NCBI RefSeq assembly: GCF_030813245.1
Contig: NZ_JAUSUA010000001.1
Location: forward strand, 930,001-994,000
Direction: 5' to 3'
DNA from: Alkalicoccobacillus murimartini
GTDB lineage: Bacteria > Bacillota > Bacilli > Bacillales > Bacillaceae_D
Length of the DNA: 64,000 nucleotides
Positions 57,159 through 64,000 of the stretch are shown piece after piece. The notes under the pieces are model-generated. The model made no database searches. It saw only the letters and a list, made by a program, of their open reading frames with translations, and had not been told where the DNA came from. Within the stretch, counting starts at the first letter, position 1, and the number at the start of each line of letters is the position of its first letter. The position numbers and the translations under genes are program-made.

Positions 57159-58034
57159 TTATTCGGCATTATACGTAATTTCGAGCTTTTGATGAACAAG
57201 ATCAAGCGGCATGTCTACCTCTTCACCATTAATAAACACTGTAGCATTCTGAGAAGCACCTAAGTTAATTAGGATGGACTCTTCGTCACTATAATCCTCA
57301 GATATTTCATCACCTTCACTAAACAGTCCGGATGACACAATAAAGTCTCCATCTGCATTTCGAATATCTGCACTACAGTCACCACTGAATTCAATCGTCA
57401 GTTCAAACTCAGATGCCTCTAGATCAAACGAAGACGTATTACCAGTACTATCATTAAGTGTTAACTCACTTGTCGGCTCTTCTTCCGGTTCAGGCTCTTC
57501 ACTTTCTTCATCATTACCCGCTTCCTCACCCTCTTCAACAGGAGCTGGATCTTCCTCTTCTGGTTCAGGCGTTTCTCCAAGTTCAACCTCTATTGGAGAG
57601 TCTGGTTCAGAATCAGCTGGGTCTTCTGAGTTTAAGAACTGACTCCTAAACAGCGAAATACCTGCTGCAATGATAATGATAAAGACGACAACTGCTACAA
57701 CGGGCAAAATAGAAGATGCACGTGATTTTCGTTGTGGTGGACTCGATACAGGTTTTCGTCGTTCTGACCTAGACGGGATATTCTCTGCATCTTTACTTGG
57801 CTGTGGTAATTCATTTTTATGTTGCTCTAACAGCTCCGTTGCGTCTAACCCTACGGCTTCAGCATACGTCTTCACAAATGCTCTTGCATAAAACAACCCA
57901 GGCAATGAATCGAATCGTCCTTCTTCAATTGCCACTAAATATCTTTTTTGAATTTTTGTCGTTCGTTGTAAATCCTCAAGAGAAAGTTGTTTCTCTTCGC
58001 GTGCTTGCTTTAATTGCAATCCTAAATCTGACAT
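57159..58034 (-). CDS. rodZ: RodZ-like cell-shape protein (YmfM)
   Basis: 291 residues. Cytoplasmic helix-turn-helix domain (LGLQLKQAREEKQLSLEDLQ, about 1-70), basic linker, one transmembrane helix (about 105-127, ILPVVAVVVFIIIIAAGISLF), an external low-complexity region of about 60 residues very rich in Glu/Pro/Asp, and a C-terminal beta domain of DUF4115 type. RodZ couples MreB filaments to the elongation machinery. The extremely acidic external linker would suit a salt- or alkali-tolerant host, but this is only a hint. Start ATG behind GGTGGAAAG. Confidence 0.92.
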   Translation of the reverse strand: MSDLGLQLKQAREEKQLSLEDLQRTTKIQKRYLVAIEEGRFDSLPGLFYARAFVKTYAEAVGLDATELLEQHKNELPQPSKDAENIPSRSERRKPVSSPPQRKSRASSILPVVAVVVFIIIIAAGISLFRSQFLNSEDPADSEPDSPIEVELGETPEPEEEDPAPVEEGEEAGNDEESEEPEPEEEPTSELTLNDSTGNTSSFDLEASEFELTIEFSGDCSADIRNADGDFIVSSGLFSEGDEISEDYSDEESILINLGASQNATVFINGEEVDMPLDLVHQKLEITYNAE

Positions 58035-58054
58035 CTTTCCACCTACCTACACCT

Positions 58055-58822
58055 TTAGCTTATATCAAAGGAAGAGAATCCAGGCTCGACTACATCATAG
58101 GTGATTTTTTCATTCTCATCATTACGCAATTCAATTATGCAGTCAAAATCCTTGAGTTCATATTCCGTTTCTCTGACAAAAATATCTGGATGTTCAACAA
58201 CCTTCACCACTGGTTGCCTCATTACTTCAGCAACTAACGTTCTATGCTTCTCTGTTGATCTCATCGTTGACACAATTCCATCAATAATAAATATATGGTC
58301 TCCGCCGAGCTCATCTTCAGCTAGCTGACTACGCACAGTCTGCCGAAGTAACGTTGACGATATGAATGACCAGCGTTTATTCGCACATACACTTGCTGCG
58401 ACCACAGATTCGGTTTTACCTACACGAGGCATACCTCGTATCCCTACTAAATAATGGCCCTCACGCTTGTACATTTCAGCCATAAAATCAACCAAAAGAC
58501 CCAGCTCACGTCGGATAAACCGAAATGTCTTTCTTTCAGCTGCATCTCTTTCAATGTAACGTCCGTGTCTAATCGCCAAACGGTCTCGCACTCTTGGTTC
58601 ACGAAACTTGGTGACTGAGACACTTCCAATCGTATGTAAAATGGATTTAAATCGCTCAACCTGGTCATCATTGTCGCTACTTAGCAACATCCCACGTCGG
58701 CTGTCGTCAATTCCGTTAATCGTCATAATGTTAATAGAGAGCATTCCTAATAAAGAAGAAATATCACCCAGAATCCCTGGTCTGTTTTCTAATAATTGAT
58801 ACTCAAAATACCATTCCTTCAC
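58055..58822 (-). CDS. ymfK: DUF3388 protein YmfK
   Basis: 255 residues. An ACT-like N-terminus (FEYQLLENRPGILGDISSLL, SINIMTINGID) is followed by a P-loop segment (GIRGMPRVGKTESVVAAS) and a Walker-B-like HIFIIDGIVST. The combination is typical of YmfK, conserved in Bacillus next to rodZ/ymfM, of unknown function. I start at the GTG at 58822 (MKEWYFEYQ) behind AGGCGGTG; an ATG at 58840 is in frame but its ribosome-binding site is unclear. Confidence 0.87.
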   Translation of the reverse strand: MKEWYFEYQLLENRPGILGDISSLLGMLSINIMTINGIDDSRRGMLLSSDNDDQVERFKSILHTIGSVSVTKFREPRVRDRLAIRHGRYIERDAAERKTFRFIRRELGLLVDFMAEMYKREGHYLVGIRGMPRVGKTESVVAASVCANKRWSFISSTLLRQTVRSQLAEDELGGDHIFIIDGIVSTMRSTEKHRTLVAEVMRQPVVKVVEHPDIFVRETEYELKDFDCIIELRNDENEKITYDVVEPGFSSFDIS

Positions 58823-58986
58823 ACTACAACACCGCCTCATCTAATCAAAGAGTGGTCAATCATATGATCTGACAAATTAAGCTAAAAATTTCACTACTTT
58901 TGTTAATGATAATGGATTTTTAACGCAATTGAAAGGATTTTATAGATGCAATTTATTTTATTTAGACATAGCTTACAATCATATAG

Positions 58987-59022
58987 AAAAAAAGGCGCCG
59001 CTCTTATTATATGCGGCACCTT
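58987..59022 (-). terminator. Terminator after ymfJ
   Basis: On the minus strand AAGGTGCCGC/GCGGCGCCTT form a 10-bp stem (one G-U) followed by T's. Confidence 0.8.
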
Positions 59023-59034
59023 AAAAACATATGA

Positions 59035-59283
59035 CTATTTGTGATCAACCAGTTTAACCATCATGTTTGCAATGGCGTGCTGTTCTTCTTCATCTGCTAC
59101 TTGCCAAAGTTCAGCTAGAACCCGTTCCTGTTCATTCTTTGGCTCTACTTGACTTGCAAGGTATTCACCAACTTGATACGCCACATCTGAAATAACTCCT
59201 TCAGATAAGCCTTTATCCTGAGCTTGATCCAAACGTACATTTAAAAATTCTTTCCAGTGGTCCCAGTTATCAACAACTGACAT
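59035..59283 (-). CDS. ymfJ: DUF3243 protein YmfJ
   Basis: 82 residues: VDNWDHWKEFLNVRLDQAQDKGLS then VAYQVGEYLASQVEPKNEQE and a helical tail ending VKLVDH. This is the DUF3243 family, small and helical, unknown function. AAGGAGGAA precedes the ATG. Same place between ymfI and ymfK as in B. subtilis. Confidence 0.93.
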   Translation of the reverse strand: MSVVDNWDHWKEFLNVRLDQAQDKGLSEGVISDVAYQVGEYLASQVEPKNEQERVLAELWQVADEEEQHAIANMMVKLVDHK

Positions 59284-59359
59284 CGTTAGATTCCTCCTTT
59301 TATTGTACTACGCAATTAGCATTCGTTATTTGTACAATTTTATACAGAGAATTTTGTTC

Positions 59360-60091
59360 TTAATGCCAAGCACCATTAATTTCAATGATTTGTCCATTGA
59401 TATAACTAGAACCAGAACTAGCTAAAAACTCAACAGCATTCGCAATATCTTCTGGCGAGCCTAATTTCCCAGCTGGAATTTCCTCTTTAATGAGTCGCAG
59501 ATCCTCCGAATTATAGGTTTGCATCATCTTGGTATCAATAGCTCCAGGTGCCACAGCATTCACTTGAATGCCACTTGGAGCCACTTCTTTAGCTAAGCCT
59601 TTTACAAAGCTATTCATTCCACCCTTTGCTGCTGAATAAGCGACTTCATAGGAAGCACCCGTGACTCCCCATATAGACGTAATCGCAATGATTTTACCAG
59701 ATTGTTTTCTAATCATTGCCGGTAGCAGTTGTCGTGTGATTTTGATGGGATTTAACAAATGGACCGTCATAAGCTCCGAAAGCTCTTGGTCTCCTACATC
59801 TGTTAAAAGCCCCTCTAATGAATGGCCCGCTGTATGAATCAGAATATCAATCGAACCAGCTACCTGCTCAAGGAGACGGCTTGAACCGTGCTCATGAGAC
59901 AAATCTGCTTGAATGATCACTGCATCAGCACCTTGGCTTACACAATCTTGTTGCGTCTGCTCAACAGATTCTTTGTGATGACAATAATGCAAATACATTG
60001 TCACACCTGGTTTGGCAATTTTTTTTGCGATAGCTGATCCAATATCTCCTGATGCACCCGTTATTAAAATATGTGCATTCGCTACACTCAA
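59360..60091 (-). CDS. ymfI: Short-chain dehydrogenase/reductase YmfI
   Basis: 243 residues. NAD(P)-binding GASGDIGSAIA, catalytic Ser in IAITSIWG, YxxxK in YSAAKGG, and NAVAPGAIDT. The family includes 3-oxoacyl-ACP reductases; the substrate of YmfI is unknown. I place the start at the TTG at 60091, overlapping the ymfH stop as TTGA and giving the family N-terminus. An alternative TTG at 60112 would add seven residues. Confidence 0.87.
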   Translation of the reverse strand: MSVANAHILITGASGDIGSAIAKKIAKPGVTMYLHYCHHKESVEQTQQDCVSQGADAVIIQADLSHEHGSSRLLEQVAGSIDILIHTAGHSLEGLLTDVGDQELSELMTVHLLNPIKITRQLLPAMIRKQSGKIIAITSIWGVTGASYEVAYSAAKGGMNSFVKGLAKEVAPSGIQVNAVAPGAIDTKMMQTYNSEDLRLIKEEIPAGKLGSPEDIANAVEFLASSGSSYINGQIIEINGAWH

Positions 60092-61374
60092 CTCTCGGCT
60101 CTTACTTGGCAAACCGTTGACCTTGAGAGTTGAAAATGATCTTGAAGGATTGTCTCTAGGTCTTCCTTTGTAAAGGATTCAAGGACTGGTACCACATCAA
60201 ATAAATTCATCTGATTAAATTGATAACGTGTAAATTGAGTCGCAATAAAATCAGGTGAGTTTAATGATCGTAAGAATGAACCAATCTTTTTCTTCACGGC
60301 ACGTTCCATGCTTGTTTGATCGATCTCTGCTGCTACAAACGCCTGAATCATCTCTTTAATTTGATCAGCCAGTTTGTCTGGGTCCGGCGAATCTCCTCCA
60401 ATAATCGTAAACCCGAAACCACCTTCTCCTGTGTATTCGTAAGAAAAGCTATCGTCAATTAAACCAGACTGATACAGCGTCTGATAATTACCTGAGCTTT
60501 GACCAAACATCAAATCTAAAATAATCTTGATGCCTAGTTCACGTTTCAAAAGGTCCTTGCCTTGACGCTCAGTACCGATTTCTTTAATTCCAACAAGACA
60601 TTTTGGTGCTTGAACAGGCATACGAATAATCGATTTTTCCTTGGCAACGTGTTCTGGTTCCTGATCAAAAAAGCGTTTAATATCCTGTGGAGGCGCAAAG
60701 CTTTTTCCTGCTTGGTTTGCTTTAACTTGCTTCATCACTTCTTCTGGATCAACCGGTCCCACTACAAATAACAACATGTTGCTCGGGTGATAGAAGGTAT
60801 GGTAACACGTGTAAAGCCAATCCTTTGTTATGTGTGAAATCGATTCAATGGTACCAGCAATATCAATTTTGACAGGGTGATGGACAAAAAGGTTTTCAAT
60901 CACACCAAAATACAGTCTCCAGTCAGGGTTATCATCATACATCGTAATCTCCTGATTAATGATACCCTTCTCCTTCTCCACGCTTTCCTCCGTAAAATAA
61001 GGATGTTGCACAAAATCAACTAACGTCTCTAAGTTCTTAGGGACATTAGATGTGCTTGAGAATAAGTATGCCGTACTCGTAAAGCTGGTGAAGGCATTTG
61101 CCGAAGCCCCTTGTCGACTAAAGTCATGAAAAACATCACCATTCTCATCTTCAAACATTTTATGCTCCAAAAAATGAGCGATGCCATCTGGTACAAGTCG
61201 TTCTTCGTCTCCATCAATCGGTACAAATCGATTATCAATAGACCCATATTTTGTTGTAAACGTGGCGAATGTTTTATTAAAACCTTCTTTTGGAAGAATA
61301 TAGACATGAAGTCCATTATCTAAGGTTTCATGATAAAAGGTTTCGTTTAATTGCTTAAACGGTACTTGATTCAT
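60088..61374 (-). CDS. ymfH: M16-family metallopeptidase YmfH (active-site subunit)
   Basis: 428 residues. The inverted zinc motif HFLEHKMF (HxxEH) is present at about residue 70, with the second-sphere Glu in EKGIINQEITMY. It pairs with YmfF, which lacks the motif. M16 enzymes cut small peptides inside a clamshell chamber; the substrate is not known here. ATG at 61374 behind GGGAG; the ATG at 61383 directly abuts that site. Confidence 0.92.
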   Translation of the reverse strand: MNQVPFKQLNETFYHETLDNGLHVYILPKEGFNKTFATFTTKYGSIDNRFVPIDGDEERLVPDGIAHFLEHKMFEDENGDVFHDFSRQGASANAFTSFTSTAYLFSSTSNVPKNLETLVDFVQHPYFTEESVEKEKGIINQEITMYDDNPDWRLYFGVIENLFVHHPVKIDIAGTIESISHITKDWLYTCYHTFYHPSNMLLFVVGPVDPEEVMKQVKANQAGKSFAPPQDIKRFFDQEPEHVAKEKSIIRMPVQAPKCLVGIKEIGTERQGKDLLKRELGIKIILDLMFGQSSGNYQTLYQSGLIDDSFSYEYTGEGGFGFTIIGGDSPDPDKLADQIKEMIQAFVAAEIDQTSMERAVKKKIGSFLRSLNSPDFIATQFTRYQFNQMNLFDVVPVLESFTKEDLETILQDHFQLSRSTVCQVRAES

Positions 61375-61375
61375 T

Positions 61376-62647
61376 CTATTCATCTCCCTTCAAGAAATAG
61401 ATCGTGTCTAACTCACATTTTTTTGCAGCCTCTATGATTTCTTGCTTACTGACTTCATCAATTTGTTGAAGTAAGTCTTCAATTGACCCTGAAGCACCAC
61501 TCAAGACTTGACGGTAATTTAATTCAATTTGTCCAGAAGCCGAATCAGACGCCTCAAGCAACTGGTTTCGAAGCATGGATTTTGTTTGATCGATCTCTTC
61601 ATCAGTGAAATCACCCTGTTTCATCAAATCAAATTGTTCCTGAATGATTTCAACCGCTCGATCATATTTCGCAAACTCAATTCCAGCCATCACCATTAAT
61701 ATGCCTTTATGACTTTCTAATCGTGAGGCTGCATAATAAGCAAGACTCTCTTTTTCACGAACATTTACAAACAGCTTGGAGTGTGTAAAGCCACCATATA
61801 ACCCGTTAAAGACCTGCATAGCTGCATAATCTGAGTCCCCGTAGTGAGTGTGGGTTCGAAATCCAATGTTCAACTTACCTTGTTTAATCTCTTGTGCCTC
61901 TGCCACCACTTTAACGTCTTTGACAGAAGGAGATTTAGAAGGAACCGCTTTTTCATGGCTGTTTGACTGGTTTAATTGAAAAGCTTGGTGAATTTGATCT
62001 GTGACTACTTTCTCGTCTACATCTCCTACTACATACAGGTCTATGTTGTCTGTTTGCAAAAGCTTCTGATAGTAATCATAAAGCGCTTTTGGTGTGATAG
62101 CCTCAACCCCACTGCGATCTCCGAATGCAGGAATTGCATAGGCCTCTCCCTCACACATGACCTCTGTTGCCCTCATATTGGCGTAACGCATTTTATCATC
62201 ATACACAGACTCAATGCGTTGAATTAATGTTCTTTTCTCGGTCTCTACCACTTCAGGTACAAATGCGCCTGCCTCTGTATGCGGATGAAGCAATACGTCA
62301 GAAAGGACATCTAAAGCTTGCTGAAGCAACGAATCTGTATCACGTAAATAGCGTTCATTCGCTACATCCATAAAAAACGTCATAACATGTTGTTCACCAC
62401 TTTTACGAACATCTCCACTAAGACGCGCTCCGTACAAATCGTCCAAATGAACTCGTAGTTTTTGACGTGATGGCCATTGTTTCGTTCCGCCTTGAAGAAC
62501 ATGAGGCAATAACGCTCGAAGTGAAACCGTTTCTTTTTCAAGTGGCGCACGAAGCATTACCATGATTGTTGTTGTTTTATACTTATCTGTCTTCATCACA
62601 TGCACGTGGATGCCATGATGGTCAAATACTTGTTCTTTTTGTTCCAT
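61376..62647 (-). CDS. ymfF: M16-family peptidase-like protein YmfF (inactive subunit)
   Basis: 423 residues with an M16 fold (ALLPHVLQGGTKQWPSRQKL where the active homologue has HxxEH; later GLYGGFTHSKLFVNVREKESLAYY, the typical substrate-closing loop). The zinc ligands are missing, so it should be the non-catalytic half of a heterodimer with YmfH. The start is uncertain: I take the ATG at 62647; in-frame ATGs at 62659 and 62695 are possible. Confidence 0.88.
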   Translation of the reverse strand: MEQKEQVFDHHGIHVHVMKTDKYKTTTIMVMLRAPLEKETVSLRALLPHVLQGGTKQWPSRQKLRVHLDDLYGARLSGDVRKSGEQHVMTFFMDVANERYLRDTDSLLQQALDVLSDVLLHPHTEAGAFVPEVVETEKRTLIQRIESVYDDKMRYANMRATEVMCEGEAYAIPAFGDRSGVEAITPKALYDYYQKLLQTDNIDLYVVGDVDEKVVTDQIHQAFQLNQSNSHEKAVPSKSPSVKDVKVVAEAQEIKQGKLNIGFRTHTHYGDSDYAAMQVFNGLYGGFTHSKLFVNVREKESLAYYAASRLESHKGILMVMAGIEFAKYDRAVEIIQEQFDLMKQGDFTDEEIDQTKSMLRNQLLEASDSASGQIELNYRQVLSGASGSIEDLLQQIDEVSKQEIIEAAKKCELDTIYFLKGDE

Positions 62648-62752
62648 ATTAGCACTCATCCCTCTCAATTTAAGCCGTAAAATGCAAGCCTGCATATCCT
62701 TCTAGTATACCATATTAAGGAATCATTCATGCCTCCCCAAGGCTTCAACACG

Positions 62753-62788
62753 CAAAAAAACCAACCGATTTCATTGAATCGGTTGGGT
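62753..62788 (-). terminator. Terminator after the GntR gene
   Basis: On the minus strand CCAACCGATT/AATCGGTTGG form a perfect 10-bp stem with a 6-nt loop and seven T. Confidence 0.85.
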
Positions 62789-62793
62789 AAAGC

Positions 62794-63513
62794 TTACGAC
62801 ATAAATCGTTTTCGGAGAACATGAAATTTAAACTTATCAGCGCGAAAGTAATTTTGTGAATATAAGATTGGTTGATCATGTTGATCATAATGAGTTTGAT
62901 TAAGAAGAAGCAATGCAGATCCAGCATCCGATTCGAGCAGTTCAGACACCGTTTCGTGATAGCCTATAGGTTCTATATACGTTACAGCATAGGTGATCGT
63001 TTTTCCAATTTCACTTAAAAACTGAAAAAGCGACTTTGTTTCATGTACAGAACGATTAGAAAGAAGATGATAAGGCACACGATCAAGACAATAAACGACA
63101 GGTACATCATCTGCCGTCCGAAGACGTTCCACTTGAAATACTTGATCCAGATCACGTTGTTTAAATAACTCTTGATCTTGTTCAGTGGCTTCTTGAACGG
63201 AATCAGATAGAAAAATGGTCCCCGGTTCCATATTCGCTTTTTTAATCATATCTGTTACACTCGATAATTCCTCTATGCCTGCCGAGAGCATCGGTTTTGC
63301 ATTCACAAATGTCCCCACTCCATGCCTTCTGACCAAAAGACCTTCATCTTCCAATAGCCGGAGTGCTTCACGCAAAGTGGCTCGACTCACACCTAATAAT
63401 TTAGCTAATTCAAATTCAGAAGGAAGCTGCCTTCCCTCTTCATATTTCTCTATGTCTTGACGAAGCTTATCTATAACTTGCAAATATAGCGGTCTGTAAT
63501 CAGTTTTGATCAC
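62794..63513 (-). CDS. ymfC: GntR/HutC-family transcriptional regulator YmfC
   Basis: 239 residues. Winged helix at the N-terminus (YLQVIDKLRQDIEKYEEGRQ, LPSEFELAKLLGVSRATLRE) and a UTRA ligand domain (VFQVERLRTADDVPVVYCLD; ILYSQNYFRADKFKF). HutC-type regulators bind sugars or amino-acid derivatives; the ligand here is unknown. GTG start at 63513 (MIKTDYRPLYL) behind GGGGGAGAG; an ATG at 63528 would place that site inside the gene. It follows spoIIIE as in B. subtilis. Confidence 0.88.
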   Translation of the reverse strand: MIKTDYRPLYLQVIDKLRQDIEKYEEGRQLPSEFELAKLLGVSRATLREALRLLEDEGLLVRRHGVGTFVNAKPMLSAGIEELSSVTDMIKKANMEPGTIFLSDSVQEATEQDQELFKQRDLDQVFQVERLRTADDVPVVYCLDRVPYHLLSNRSVHETKSLFQFLSEIGKTITYAVTYIEPIGYHETVSELLESDAGSALLLLNQTHYDQHDQPILYSQNYFRADKFKFHVLRKRFMS

Positions 63514-63544
63514 AGTCTCTCCCCCCATTCATCTTCTTCACAGC

Positions 63545-64000
63545 CTAAGACGAAGATGCTTCATCCTCTGGATTGGCTGAAATTAACACTTCACGCGGTT
63601 TACTTCCTTCATACTTCCCTACTACTCCACGTAATTCCATTTCATCAATTAACCTAGCTGCTCGCGTATAACCAATGCGAAATCTACGCTGTAACATGGA
63701 AACAGAAGCTGTATTCATTTCAACAACAAGATCAACTGCAGAAGAATAGAGCTCATCTTGCACTTCTTGTTTTGGTGCTTCCACCTCTTCAGTTGGTGTC
63801 ATTTCCTCTTGATATTGTGCTTTTTGTTGTGATATTACAAAACTCACAATGTCCTCTACTTCTTCATCTGATAAGAACGCGCCTTGAATTCGTGTTGGTT
63901 TATTTGCTCCAACCGGCAAGTACAACATATCGCCGCGACCTAATAACTTCTCCGCTCCACCAGAGTCCAAGATCGTCCTTGAGTCTGTCTGAGAGGAAAC
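63545..64000 (-). CDS. spoIIIE: DNA translocase SpoIIIE/FtsK, C-terminal end (partial)
   Basis: Runs off the right edge; 151 codons visible. The visible part begins in the motor ([40 protein letters not shown]) and ends with the winged-helix gamma domain ([40 protein letters not shown]) that reads polarity sequences in DNA. SpoIIIE pumps the chromosome into the forespore. Position before ymfC matches B. subtilis and favours SpoIIIE over a second FtsK-like protein. Confidence 0.93.
   Translation of the reverse strand, partial: VSSQTDSRTILDSGGAEKLLGRGDMLYLPVGANKPTRIQGAFLSDEEVEDIVSFVISQQKAQYQEEMTPTEEVEAPKQEVQDELYSSAVDLVVEMNTASVSMLQRRFRIGYTRAARLIDEMELRGVVGKYEGSKPREVLISANPEDEASSS

Overview
The window is chromosomal DNA from an endospore-forming, low-to-moderate G+C Gram-positive bacterium of the Bacillaceae. 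It carries spore genes (sspN, sspP, a yjcZ-like peptide, cotE, spoVS, spoVK, sirA, the 3' end of spoIIIE, a spo0E-like phosphatase). Its backbone follows the Bacillus subtilis order, read right to left: spoIIIE-ymfC-ymfF-ymfH-ymfI-ymfJ-ymfK-rodZ(ymfM)-pgsA-cinA-recA-rny-ymdB-spoVS-miaB-ricA-cotE-mutS-mutL-miaA-hfq-spoVK-hflX-ynbB-glnA-lexA/yneA-yneB-ynzC-tkt-sirA-yneF-yneK-sspP-citB-sspN. The differences from that order suggest a relative of B. subtilis, perhaps from the alkaliphilic/halotolerant Bacillus groups; that placement is inference. Most genes are on the minus strand.

Layout. 1-5.4 kb: a truncated tandem-AAA ATPase of the SpoVK/CbxX type, sspN, and a large SwrC-like RND exporter. 5.5-14.6 kb: aconitase with a mapped promoter, sspP and a YjcZ-like micro-gene on the opposite strand, an acetyltransferase, yneK, a Spo0E-like phosphatase, a heterodimeric ABC exporter, yneF and sirA. 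14.6-19.1 kb: transketolase and the SOS locus, with divergent lexA and yneA-yneB-ynzC separated by four LexA-box-like sites. 19.2-29.9 kb is the most variable part: a melibiose-type operon (solute-binding protein, two permeases, MelA) with a divergent AraC regulator, a PhzF-like protein, acetyltransferases, a YtvA blue-light receptor, a lipoprotein, a DUF4177 protein, and remains of two integrases beside glnA. 29.9-48.7 kb: glnA (without glnR beside it), ynbB, hflX, spoVK, a XerC/D-like protein lacking most catalytic residues, hfq, miaA, a methyltransferase, mutL, mutS, cotE, ricA, miaB, spoVS, ymdB, rny. 48.8-53.5 kb: recA followed by an apparently split Mre11-Rad50 (SbcD-SbcC) operon. 53.5-64 kb: a DEAD-box helicase, cinA, pgsA, rodZ, the ymf cluster and the spoIIIE 3' end.

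The observation I rank highest is the four-gene set at 48827-52162, directly downstream of recA. It encodes an SbcD/Mre11-like nuclease, a Rad50/SbcC N-terminal lobe that ends just after a CxxC zinc hook, an 84-residue coiled-coil protein, and a separate Rad50/SbcC C-terminal ATPase lobe. Only a hairpin and a ribosome-binding site lie between it and recA, whose promoter carries a LexA-box-like site, so the operon may be read in the SOS response. No rRNA, tRNA, CRISPR array, intact insertion sequence or recognisable riboswitch was seen.
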